A stretch of 64,000 nt of DNA from Larimichthys crocea (Eukaryota; Chordata; Actinopteri; Sciaenidae). The DNA lies in assembly GCF_000972845.2 (NCBI RefSeq), contig NC_040017.1, positions 24,265,606 through 24,329,605 of the forward strand, in the 5' to 3' direction. The position numbers were made by a program, and so were the translations under genes. Of this stretch, positions 36,483-46,754 are shown piece by piece. Below the pieces are notes generated by a model. It saw only the letters and a list, made by a program, of their open reading frames with translations. It was not told the origin of the DNA and made no database searches. The stretch's first letter is position 1. Each line of letters opens with the position of its first letter.

Positions 36483-37421
36483 ATGACTAAAAACAACTCA
36501 TTGGGTGGTGTTGAGTTCTTAATGAGAAACGTTAATTACCGGGTCATTTTAGTTCAGGTTTTAGTTGCACTCTTCCTTTGTGTTAACTCTCTGCTAATCA
36601 CAACCTTTTTCCTGAAGGATTTCTTCTACACAACCATGCGCTACATCTTATTTGCTATCACATTACTGTCTGACTGTCTGATCCTGATCCTGACAAATAT
36701 CCTGCTCATATTTGTCTATTTTCATTTGACCATACAGATGTGGTTGTGTCTCATCTTCTACATTTTGTCAGCTGTGTACACTTTAGTTACACCCGTTACT
36801 CTGATGGCAATGACTCTGGAGCGCTATGTGGCCATCTGCATGCCTCTGCGCCATGCAGAGCTGTGCTCCACACGCAGCACTGTGCACTGCATCATCATTA
36901 TTCACTGCATCAGCTCTATACCGTGCATTGTGATTCTCTTAGCCTTCTTTGCATCAGCCTCTCTTAGTTTGTACAGTCAATACAAGATATGCTCTGTAGA
37001 GAAGTTGTTCTTGTACAGCTGGCAGAGTCATTTTATGTCAGCCATATATCAGCTGTACTTCTTGATCATGTGCATTACTGTTGTATTCTCCTATGTTAAA
37101 ATAATGAAAGTGGCCAAAGCTGCATCGGTAGAGGATAAAAAGTCGTCATGGAAAGGGCTCAGGACAGTAATTCTTCATGGTTTCCAGCTGTTACTCTGTC
37201 TCATCCAGATGTGGTGTCCGTCCATAGAAGCTGCTGTACTTGAAGTAGATTTCATGTTATACATTAATGTCAGGTACATTAATTTCATTATCTTTTATCT
37301 CACTCCAAGATGTCTGAGTCCTCTCATTTACGGCCTCAGGGATGAAAAGTTCTTTCATGCTCTTAAATATTACACTCTCTGCTGCTTGTGCAGGAACTTT
37401 TTTATTCATTTGACAAATTAG
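36483..37421 (+). CDS. Odorant receptor 3, OR131-2-like (intact)
   Basis: 312 residues from MTKNNSLGGVEF (open 26 codons further up, ATG 36405). It is the tandem duplicate of receptor 2 but is not simply its sister along its length. TM1-TM3 carries private changes (LILTNILLIFVYF, TIQM, SAVYTLV). TM4-TM6 equals receptor 2. The TM6-TM7 stretch (LEVDFMLYINVRYINFIIF) equals receptor 1. The loop reads ASVEDKKSS where paralogues have ASGEDKKSS. All structural landmarks are kept. Confidence 0.93.
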   Translation: MTKNNSLGGVEFLMRNVNYRVILVQVLVALFLCVNSLLITTFFLKDFFYTTMRYILFAITLLSDCLILILTNILLIFVYFHLTIQMWLCLIFYILSAVYTLVTPVTLMAMTLERYVAICMPLRHAELCSTRSTVHCIIIIHCISSIPCIVILLAFFASASLSLYSQYKICSVEKLFLYSWQSHFMSAIYQLYFLIMCITVVFSYVKIMKVAKAASVEDKKSSWKGLRTVILHGFQLLLCLIQMWCPSIEAAVLEVDFMLYINVRYINFIIFYLTPRCLSPLIYGLRDEKFFHALKYYTLCCLCRNFFIHLTN

Positions 37422-38179
37422 AGCCCAAATTCTGCTCCAGAAAATAATACTATGTATACTATAATATACTCTGCTACTGAATATAATGTGCACTGATGAC
37501 CTTAGAAGGTCCCTGGTGCCTGATTCTACGTGGTGGAAATGCCCTCTTGAAGTGTTTGTGTACAGCTCTTGATGTATTGTTAATACTTTTTGTAATTTCA
37601 CTTTGTAAGGCACCTTTTTTTCTTGTCATGTGTATTTATAATACATTTAAAATTTCTTAAGTCTGATGGTGTTTTCAATTCAAGCCCCACTTTAGACTAG
37701 ATGCTCTCTTTTCTTCTCTTTAAGTCTTCCACACACTGTGCTGATTACACTCAGTGGTGTAGTGGTATCTGGAGAAGTGGGTATACTTTTAATTTATGTG
37801 CCCCAGTTCTTTTTATTAAACACCTTTTGTTACCATTAATGTCATGTAAGACCTTTCTAGCACATTTTTCTGCACATTGTCACTACTCTTCTGCTGCTTG
37901 ACTTCAGGGAGTAAAAATCACATGTGTCACAGAAGAGGTGCAATTTACCAACCCAAAGAAAGCTCCATAATTATGCATTTTGAGTTAAGTATTGGACAAC
38001 CAGGTCATGCCTTTGAAATCCCTACAGAACATGACTGAATGATTTGCATCAGAGGGGATTTAGATGTAAATATACACAACGCAGACTGAAAAATACGTAA
38101 TTCCACCTGCACATACTGCATGTTCACTAGGACTAGATGTTACAATCCCTTGATAAGTCAGCACAACACTGTTGATGGA

Positions 38180-39375
38180 GATGTCCTCTTGGGTTGAGGT
38201 CTGGATTGGGGGGAAGACCGCCTGGTGCCTCCAGTACGACACATCATCAGTTGTGCACACCAGCCTCATTGGGTGTTTCGGCCTTTTATCACAATAGACC
38301 CTCACCCAAGGTTGGCCCACCACAGGCTGATCAGACTTGGGTGTGTGTTGCGCTGGAGGCTCCATGAGGTCACTTGGCAGCCCATATCGTCTCGTTCCAC
38401 TCCAACCACAGCCAGTGGCTGCTTCTTTCCGCAGCAGTTGCGAGCTCCTTGATGGTCTTCCGCTGAGCCTGTCCTCTTATTCCAACCTCTTTTAGTAGCC
38501 TTAAGGTTGAACAGGCTACAAAGCCCCTGCAGCCCACTTCCACTGAATGCACAAATATATTCCAGCCCTGGTCCTCTGCCTCGGCAGCCAAGTTTGCATA
38601 TCGCAACCGTTTCCTTTCAAACGCTTCATTGATGGCTTCTTCCCAAGGGACTGTCAGTTCCACGATGAAGACACGTCGGCAGGATTTGGACCAAAGGAGC
38701 AGGTCTGGGCGCACGTTGGTCACTGCAATTTTGGGTGGGAAAGTGAGCCTCTGGTTTAAGTATACCCGCATTTCCCAGTCCCGTGCTGCATTCAGTGGGC
38801 ATGAGTCTGTAGGTGACCAGTTGGTCGACTGTTTCTCCCCTTCCCGGATGAAGGATGCTGGTTGCCGAAATGTAGCCTGGGCTTCTGGGGGCATGGCGTT
38901 TGCAATTACCCTCTTATTCTCCAGTGCAACAGCCAGGCACTTCAGCACTTGGTTGTGGCGCCAGGTGTATCTGCCTTGAGTAAGGCTGGTCTTGCAACCC
39001 ACCAGGATGTGTTTCAGGGTTGCTGGGGCAAGACACTGGAGACAGGCTGGATCCTCTCCAAGTCAGAGATGTAGGTTGGCTGGAGAGGGCAGGACATCAT
39101 ATGTGGCTCTGATGGTAAAGCTCAACATATTGGACTCCATGTTCCACAACTCGCTCCAAGTGATCTTCCTCCTCTCCACGCCATCCCACCCCATCCAGCA
39201 GCCTTGCTTGGCTTGGGACACAGCTCTGGCACCCCTGTCCGCTTCTTCCTGGTGGTGCACCTCCTCAACCACCAGGCGCCTGCGTTCAGCTGGAGTAGCC
39301 TTCTGCCATGTGGGTGTTGTTGCTCCCAAACCTGGGCCCCCTCTGCCATGTTGGACTTGGCCCACTATGCCCCTC
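38180..39375 (-). mobile_element. Retrotransposon 3' fragment, copy B
   Basis: The duplicate of 34000-35200, carried along in the tandem duplication rather than inserted independently, since the position relative to the receptor and the flanks is the same. Confidence 0.75.
38370..39365 (-). pseudogene. Retrotransposon C-terminus, copy B
   Basis: Same frame as copy A, with the same TGA stop (39063-39065), so the stop predates the duplication. The endonuclease motif reads RPDLLLWSK here against HPDLLLWSK in copy A; Arg-Pro-Asp is the usual form. The frame continues 14 codons further (WLWLEWNETIWAAK) because copy A has a stop there. Non-functional. Confidence 0.76.
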
Positions 39376-39796
39376 TGACTCAGATTATACTCAACTCCAT
39401 AGCATTAAAACTCCATCTATGAAACATGAACTGTTACTATGTCCTCCTAAAACGTGGACAACACATTGACCCTCTTCAGCAGGTCTTCAGACTCCTGAAG
39501 GCCTCAATACTGACACTCTTAAGTGGCTCCAGTATCAGCCACATGAGACAATTCATATTAGAAATATTCCTTTAGCCACCTTCATTATAAAATCCAGTGA
39601 TTCCAACTTTACGTCACAGCAGACGTTGGTTTAGCATGCCAGGTGGCTTAAACATGCTGTTTCTTGTTTGGGCATGGCTCAGGCAGCATGCTGATTAACT
39701 GAGGATTCACTTAGCACACTAGCTAGTTTAACAGATTGTTTGGTTCATCTTGTAGCTCAGATCAAACATGCTATGTAACTTGATACATGATTAACA

Positions 39797-40362
39797 CTAT
39801 GCAGTGTGTGGAAGACTTAAAGAATCCAGAGAGAGAAGAAAAGAGAGCATCTAGTCTAAACTGGGGCTTGAATTGAAAACACCATCAGAATTAAGAAATT
39901 TGAAATGTATTATAAATACACATGACAAGAAAAAAAGGTGCCTTACAAAGTGAAATTACAAAAAGTATTAACAATACATCAACAGCTGTACACAAACACT
40001 TCAAGAGGGCATTTCCACCATGTAGAATCAGGCACCAGGGACCTTCTAAGGTCATCAGTGCACATTATATTCAGTAGCAGAGTATATTATAGTATACATA
40101 GTATTATTTTCTGGAGCAGAATTTGGGCTCTAATTTCTCAAATGAATAAAAAAGTTCCTGCACAAGCAGCAGAGAGTGTAATATTTAAGAGCATGAAAGA
40201 ACTTTTCATCCCTGAGGCCGTAAATGAGAGGACTCAGGCATCTTGGAGCGAGATAAAAGGTGATGAAATTAAAGTACCTGACATTAATGTATAACATGAA
40301 ATCTATTTGAAGTACAGCAGCTTCTACGAATGGACACCACATCTGGATGAGACAGAGTAGCA
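39797..40362 (-). repeat. Inverted copy of a receptor 3' end and flank
   Basis: This is the reverse complement of the receptor 2/3 3' region (TM6 to about 300 bp past the stop, matching 33010-33560 and 37190-37740). It is joined on the left to copy B spacer and on the right to a duplicated flank of receptor 4. Both joints are abrupt. Confidence 0.85.
40130..40362 (-). pseudogene. Odorant receptor C-terminal fragment (TM6-TM7-tail)
   Basis: Starts inside TM6 (LLLCLIQMWCPFVEAAV) and continues to the normal ending FFIHLRN and stop. The frame is intact but residues before TM6 are missing, replaced upstream by non-coding flank. Closest to receptor 2 in TM7 (VRYFNFITFYLAPRCL). It cannot make a receptor. 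Confidence 0.9.
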
Positions 40363-42073
40363 GCCTGTTTGACTCAATGGCTGAGAGGGACAGGTATAAT
40401 AATTGGGTCTGCAGCACATCCTACAGAAACATTTATTCAATACGGATGTAATTTCTTCCATTGTGTCATGGGTTACGGCCTTTTTGCAATTGCTTGTTAG
40501 ACTCTCCGCTGACAGTGCATGATAATAGTGAAAGGGACATATAGGGACAATCCAGCCAGATGCAAATGACAGCGAAGATAAGGAGGAACTTCATTCAGAG
40601 CACCAGGAGAGACATGTACCGTGTCATTGACTTTGTGCTGAGATATCGGTCTTTTCTCTCTGACACTGTTACTCCTTCCACCACAACTGTCTGTTAAATA
40701 TTTTGTTAAATTCTAAAAATAATTTCTTCACATGATTCATTGTAATAGTTTCTGTAGCTTAATTGTTTCAGTTTATCATTCTTTTGTAAGAAAGACACTC
40801 CAGGACGTTTTTTTTATCATAAACAGACACTCAGACAAATTTGTCGGGCCTGTCCTCTCGAATGAACACTCAGATAAAACTGAAAATCACAAATAAACAA
40901 CACATTAGGGCCACTTTCAGACAGAAACAGGGAAACCGGACGTCAGAAAAGTTTTTCAGTTCATTTCACTGGGGGTCGTGCGTTTCCGCACTGACGCAGG
41001 GTTTGCCGCAAAAAACGTTGCTGGCGTCCCGGAAAGAAGTTGAGCTCAACTTTTGGGAAACCAGAGCCCCACGTCACGCTCCACAGGCCAATCAGACACT
41101 CAGATTGGCTAAACCTCCACAGACAGCATGAAATGCCTCTGACTATCCAGGTAAATTCACGGACTAAACTCTGATAATCTACCTGTGTGTGTGTGTGTGT
41201 TCTGACTTTGTTTATTTCATGTACCCAGCTTCTAAATCTGAGTCCGACTCGCAATTTACGCTGCAAAATAGAGACACGAAGAAGTTTAATTTGATTTGAG
41301 TCTGATGATTAGAGAGAGAGAAAGAGATATAAAGTAACAATAACAGAGAGCGAGCGCCGGCCTCGATAAAGCTATTATTATTTAGCGAAATAAAAAAATA
41401 TTTCCTGATTGTTTCACAGCGGTTACATTCAGCAGGTATAGACACGCCCACGGCAACCCGGTTGCCGGTTTCCCTGTTCCTGTCTGAATACGTGTTAATA
41501 CTTGGAAGTGTTCTCAGTGGTCGTATCAAAAGATGCTTTTCAACTAAAACATGACATGCGCTTGGATTGCTGGCAGTTTTACAACTATCTAAACTATTTG
41601 AGTGTTATTTCATCAGTCTTGAATCAGAACAAAAAATAGCAGAAGATGGTTTAAATAATTAATGATTCATCTGTCAGTTTATTAGTCATACAGGCTAATT
41701 AGCGTCGCCACACTGTTTGTTGTCTAAATCCACATGGATGGAAACAAACTATGACTACAGAGTGTTACCTTCAGGGTGCTATCCCCTCAGGACACGTGTT
41801 AACTGCTGCTTAGATACCAGACATCGATCAAAAAGCTGAGTTTAAAAAACTTTAATTGTTTAATTTATTCAGGTTTTATCAACTTATCACTTATGGTACC
41901 CCAACAAGCATCGATAGGTTGTGTGTGTGTACACAACGTTAACATGTGATAGGGTGTTATAGCGTTATATGAGCCTAAAGACATCAGTATACTCCAGAAG
42001 AAGTACTTGTCAGCTGGTTGAATAACTTTGGAAACACCCCACATCTTTCCAGTGCTGCAGTTGGAAGGACTAC
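40363..42073 (+). repeat. Duplicated 3' flank of a receptor (left copy)
   Basis: Matches 43828-45081 in the same orientation: gactcaatggctgagaggga against gactcagcggctgagaggga, then tagggacaatccagccagatg, and a near-identical block from aatacttggaagtgttctc to gttggaaggactacga. The left copy carries an extra MITE and lacks a repeat present in the right copy. Confidence 0.88.
40916..41488. mobile_element. 573-bp MITE with 24-bp terminal inverted repeats
   Basis: Left end TTCAGACAGAAACAGGG and right end the complement of TTCAGACAGGAACAGGG, with 23 of 24 positions matching. It is absent from the duplicated flank near 44490. No coding capacity. I could not see a clear target duplication, so the superfamily is unassigned. 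Confidence 0.75.
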
Positions 42074-42530
42074 GACCAAGTTTTGTAACTTTCTGACAGA
42101 CATCCACACCCGATTCACGTAGCGGTTAACCAGGTCTGTGGAAGTGAGAAAGTTTGAACTTCCCAGATTTACTCTTGTCAGGTCACTTTATCTTTTTCTG
42201 TCATTATGTCCCTAGAGGATGCTGACCTCACTTACATTGCCCACTTTTCCCAGCTCCAGTTCTGGCACGACACTGGCTCGGCTCCTCGTCACCATTCTGC
42301 TACCCAGAGAGTGGAAATGACAGACACCTTTCAACTAATTACACATTAATGTAGCATCAAATGTTTAGAAAGAAAAGTTGCACAATGTTGCTTTAACATT
42401 TTTGTCACAGAACCCGGCCTAAAACACCGGCCTGTGTGATTGTGAGTAGTTTTCTTGCGGGAAAACATCTCTCCAACACACAAATCGAGGGGTTACTATG
42501 GCCTATGAGGTGTGTAGCGAACAACATCTG

Positions 42531-42608
42531 GTAATGACGACACTGTGGTAAGCAAAGTCTGACCACGTGATCCTAATGTGTCACATTTACATATAAAGTC
42601 TTCATACA
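42531..42608 (+). promoter_or_regulatory. Promoter of odorant receptor 4
   Basis: A box aatgacgacactgtggtaag at 42533-42552 resembles the one before receptor 6 (aatgacaacagtgtggtgag). The core TATAAAGTCTTCATACA is at 42592-42608. The ATG is 243 bp after the TATA box. Confidence 0.65.
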
Positions 42609-42834
42609 CCTTCAGCCCTCGCGAGGCTGCAAGAGCTCAGCAGGAGGAGATTGTTGGCAGGGATTATAATTAAAGCAGGGATGGTTTAATGATTTGACTG
42701 TCTTATACAAATATTTTAGGGTACAGCAAGAGACACAGTTTAGTCAGATGAGTTCTTGTGTTGTGGATCTGGCTGCAGAGCTGAATAAATTGTAGCAGGG
42801 TGTAAAACTCTTACATGTTTGAGAAAACCTGTAT

Positions 42835-43767
42835 ATGGAGGCCAATAACTCTCAGACTGGTGGTGGATCCTCAGTGCACGAGATCAATGATAAGGTCATT
42901 TTAGTTCAGGTTTTTGTGTCAGTCTTCCTTTGCATCAACGTTTTGCTCATCATAACTTTTTTCATGAAAGATTCCTTCTACACGACCACGCGCTACATCC
43001 TGTTTGCTGTCACACTGCTGTCCGATTGTCTGTTTTTGCTCATGACTGACATCCTGCTCATTTTCAGCTATTTTCGTTTCGCCATACAAATGTGGTTGTG
43101 TCTTATCGTATACACTGTTTTGTCACTGTACACGTTCGTCACACCAGTTACTCTGACAGCAATGACCCTGGAGCGATATGTGGCCATCTGCATGCCCCTG
43201 CGTCATGCAGAGCTGTGCTGCACACGCAGCACTATGCATTGCATCCTCATCATTCACGGCCTCAGCTCTGTGCCCTGCATTGTTGTTCTCTCCATCTTCT
43301 TTGCATCAGTGACCCACAGCTTCTATACTCAGGGCAGAATATGCTCTGTGGAGATTTTCATTCATCACAGATGGCAGAGTCATCTTAGATCAGCTATAAG
43401 TCAGTTTTACTTCTTGATTATGGTTATCCTCATTGTGTTTTCTTATGTTAAAATCGTGAAAGTGGCCAAAGCTGCATCAGGAGAGGATAAAAAGTCGTCA
43501 TGGAAAGGGCTCAGAACAGTAATTCTTCATGGTTTCCAGCTGCTGCTCTGTCTCATCCAGCTGTGGTGTCCATTCATAGAAGCTGCAGTACTTCAGATTA
43601 ATCTTATGTTGTTTATTAATGTCAGATATTTTAACTACATTACATTTATTCTTGCTCCGAGATGTCTGAGTCCTCTCATTTATGGCCTCAGGGATGAAAT
43701 GTTTTTTCATGCACTGAAGTACTATGCTTTGTGTGGCTTGTATAAGAAACCACTTGGTTTATTTTGA
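42835..43767 (+). CDS. Odorant receptor 4, OR131-2-like (intact)
   Basis: 310 residues from MEANNSQTGGGSS, with an NNS glycosylation site near the start. Seven hydrophobic segments. Cys before TM3 (IQMWLCLIVY), ERYVAICMPLRHAELCCTRST, ECL2 Cys in QGRICSVE, loop KAASGEDKKSSWKG, TM6 RTVILHGFQLLLCLIQLW, and TM7 ending PLIYGLRDEMFFHALKYY. It is clearly diverged from receptors 1-3 except for the loop-TM6 stretch, which is almost identical at the DNA level. No damage seen. Confidence 0.93.
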   Translation: MEANNSQTGGGSSVHEINDKVILVQVFVSVFLCINVLLIITFFMKDSFYTTTRYILFAVTLLSDCLFLLMTDILLIFSYFRFAIQMWLCLIVYTVLSLYTFVTPVTLTAMTLERYVAICMPLRHAELCCTRSTMHCILIIHGLSSVPCIVVLSIFFASVTHSFYTQGRICSVEIFIHHRWQSHLRSAISQFYFLIMVILIVFSYVKIVKVAKAASGEDKKSSWKGLRTVILHGFQLLLCLIQLWCPFIEAAVLQINLMLFINVRYFNYITFILAPRCLSPLIYGLRDEMFFHALKYYALCGLYKKPLGLF

Positions 43768-43827
43768 CTGATAATTATTGTTATTTTGCAGAAGATTAAA
43801 CGATTCATCCTGAGGTTCCTGTGATTA

Positions 43828-45081
43828 AAGCAGCCTCTTTGACTCAGCGGCTGAGAGGGACAGGTATAATAATTGGGTCTGGGACTGGATCGAGGACAAA
43901 GTACTGTCAGCAGCACATCATACAGAAACAATTATTCAGTATGGATGTCTTCCATCCGTCTCTTCATTCATGTCATGGGTTACACCTTTGTCTTGCTAAT
44001 CGCTTGTTAGATTTCCACTGACAGTGCATGATAATAGTGAAAGGGACATATAGGGACAATCCAGCCAGATGCAAATGACAGGTGAAGACAAAGAGGAACC
44101 TCATTCAGAGCACCTTGTCCCGTCAGGAAAACACTTGAGACAGGAGAGATGTACTGTGTCATTGACTTTTTGCTGAGATATCAGTCTTTTCTCTCTGACA
44201 CTGTTACTCCTTCCACCACAACTGTCTGTTTTTTGGCCTTTTCAAGCTTTATTTCTGACAGAGACAGCTGAAGAGTGACAGGAATGCAGATAGAGAGAGA
44301 GAGAGACAGGGACAGGGAGCGACCTGTGGGAAAAAGTTACAGGTTGGATTCGAACCCTGAGCTTCCACAGCAAGAAGCTAAACACCGCCCCTAATTGTTT
44401 CGGTTGATCATTCTTTGTAAGAAAGACAAATATATATTGTCGGGCCTGTCCTCTCCAATGAACGCTCAAATAAAAGTGAAAATCACAAACCAGTAACAGA
44501 ATAATACTTGGAAGTGTTCTCAGTGGTCGTATCAAAAGATGCTTTTCAACTAAAACATGACATGCGCTTGGATTGCTGGCAGTTTTACAACTATCTAAAC
44601 TATTTGAGTGTTATTTCATCAGTCTTGAATCAGAACAAAAAATAGCAGAAGATGGTTTAAATAATTAATGATTCATCTGTCAGTTTATTAGTCATACAGG
44701 CTAATTAGCGTCGCCACACTGTTTGTTGTCTAAATCCACATGGATGGAAACAAACTATGACTACAGAGTGTTACCTTCAGGGTGCTATCCCCTCAGGACA
44801 CGTGTTAACTGCTGCTTAGATACCAGACATCGATCAAAAAGCTGAGTTTAAAAAACTTTAATTGTTTAATTTATTCAGGTTTTATCAACTTATCAGTTAT
44901 GGTACCCCAACAAGCATCAATAAGTTGTGTGTGTGTACACAACGTTAACATGTGATAGGGTGTTATAGCGTTATATGAGCCTAAAGACATCAGTATACTC
45001 CATAAGAAGTACTTGTCAGCTGGTTGAATAACTTTAGAAACACCCCACATCTTTCCAGTGCTGCAGTTGGAAGGACTACGA
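43828..45081 (+). repeat. Duplicated 3' flank of receptor 4 (right copy)
   Basis: Partner of 40363-42073. It keeps segments missing on the left (gggactggatcgaggacaaag) and has a dispersed repeat at 44231-44395 in place of the MITE region. Confidence 0.88.
44231..44395. repeat. Dispersed teleost repeat with GA tract
   Basis: tttcaagctttatttctgac, then gacagctgaagagtgacagg, a (GA)n run and ggattcgaaccctgagc. This is a known type of short fish repeat. Related sequence is at 50060-50170. Confidence 0.65.
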
Positions 45082-46220
45082 GAATAAATGTCCTTATGCT
45101 GCATATTTTGGATGTGTGTCTGTATCATTAATCCTTTCGCCTCTGACTCCATGAATCCATTGCTCAGTTTTCTCAAACGTAAAGGTTGAAGATCAGAAGG
45201 TGCTCTTACCATTTCTGCACTGGTATCGTGTTTTAACCACATGGACTGCACATGCGCGTCCTCGCCCCCCACTAAAGGGTCCTCAAAGTCTCACAGGGGG
45301 TCGTAAAGCTTCCTTGATTTTTATCAAAGAAAAATATAAGCATATTAAGTCTCTATGATTGTTAAAACTGAATAAAAATGACATAATACAGACACTGAGT
45401 GAGGGAGGGAACGGTGAGGGATGAACATAAGACAGCACGGGCACAGGGTAGAAAAACAAAAGAATACAAAAAACAAACTAACGAAAAGGCGGCTGGAGAT
45501 CCAGGCAAAAAAACAACAACACACTAACGCTGGAGAGACCAGGCACCAGGTGAAACTGATCAGGAACAGGTGCAGGATCAAGACACAGACAGGGTACAGC
45601 TACAAAATAAAACAGGAAACACAGAACAAACTCAAGACTGTAACAAGTCATTTTTCCCTTTGTTTTGGAATTTAGGGCCTATAGACCTTGTTTATATTGA
45701 AGCATATAAGCATATATTAGCATGTTTTAGAATTAAAGTGTAAAAAAAAACCTTGAAAAATCAATCCACCAATATTTTTTGGATGCTTTAATTCAGTTTA
45801 ATTCCTATTTTCAACACACAGATGAAAAAATGTGGAAGAAAATCATTTTTTTGTGTGTCAACATTCAAAAGAAAAAAATAAATCTGTTCTCTGTCCCTTC
45901 GACTGTTTTGCCTTGTTGCTGTAGTATAGATACAGATCAAGCATCGCGACTTAAACATTCAAGTTTCACATAGAATACATCTGCCTGCTGTGATTGGTAG
46001 ATATGTAGCTGGGATTTTGTCATTGTGGAGCTTTTTTTATTTTTTATTTGGTAAAATAAAACAAAATCTTAATAAAATAAAATGTACATTTGTACATTAT
46101 TGCATGTCTCTGATAAACACAAACTTTGGTCTCAAGATAATTTTGTACCAATTAGACAGAACAATCAGTGATGACACCACGATGACCGAAGTTTCATGGT
46201 GTTATTCTTGGAGGCTCTAG
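45082..46220. other. Spacer before receptor 5, no gene
   Basis: AT-rich and A-rich sequence. The stretch 45400-45620 (cacgggcacaggg, aaaacaggaaacacag) looks like an old dispersed repeat. No coding region is supported. Confidence 0.4.
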
Positions 46221-46224
46221 TCAC

Positions 46225-46241
46225 TATAAAGTCTCCAAACA
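46225..46241 (+). promoter_or_regulatory. Core promoter of odorant receptor 5 (variant)
   Basis: TATAAAGTCTCCAAACA, two changes from the family core. TGATGACACC lies about 55 bp upstream. The ATG is 530 bp away because a retroposon end sits in between. Confidence 0.55.
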
Positions 46242-46399
46242 CAGATAAGCTGCACAATGCAGGTAAGGACATAAGAGAAGGTGACATTTGATTTAGAGCT
46301 GTCATCTTATTTTTATATAAATATAACTATTGTTATTAGTAGTAGTAAAATTAACACATCTGGTAGGTCTCATATACTGTGCAGTTTATATACTGTATA

Positions 46400-46745
46400 G
46401 TATCACACAGGTTCCACTGCTACCGTAATCATTTTATCATTCATTGTAATTCATTGTCATTTTGTCAGTCATTGTAATTGTACAATATGTGTTGATTTCT
46501 TCTGTACACGTGGCATCTACTGCACGTCTGTCCGTCCTGGGAGAGGGATCCCTCCTCTGTGGCTCTTCCTGAGGTTTCTTCTACATTTTTTCCCTGTTAA
46601 AGGTTTTTGTGAGCAAGTTTCTCCTCACTCGAACCGAGGGTCTAAGGACAGAGGGTGTCACTCCCTGTACAGATTGTAAAGCCCTCTGAGGCAAATGTAC
46701 TTTGTGACTTTGGGCTATACAAATTAAATCTGATTTGATTTAATT
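46400..46745 (+). repeat. Dispersed teleost retroposon 3' end, copy 2
   Basis: Nearly the same sequence as 25815-26150. It lies between the core promoter and start codon of receptor 5 and ends nine bases before the ATG, so it would form most of the leader unless spliced out. Confidence 0.8.
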
Positions 46746-46754
46746 CGATTTAGT

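Larger units (their letters stand above)
36105..39795 (+). repeat. ~4.18-kb tandem duplication, copy B (truncated)
   Basis: Matches copy A from the receptor promoter to tgatacatgattaa (39794, matching 35615). It then switches abruptly to an inverted receptor fragment. Confidence 0.92.

Noticed and set aside
41865..42107. 80-codon minus frame repeated at 44871-45272
   Set aside because: Kept in both flank copies through recent duplication. No recognisable domain, and it is longer in one copy only by chance.
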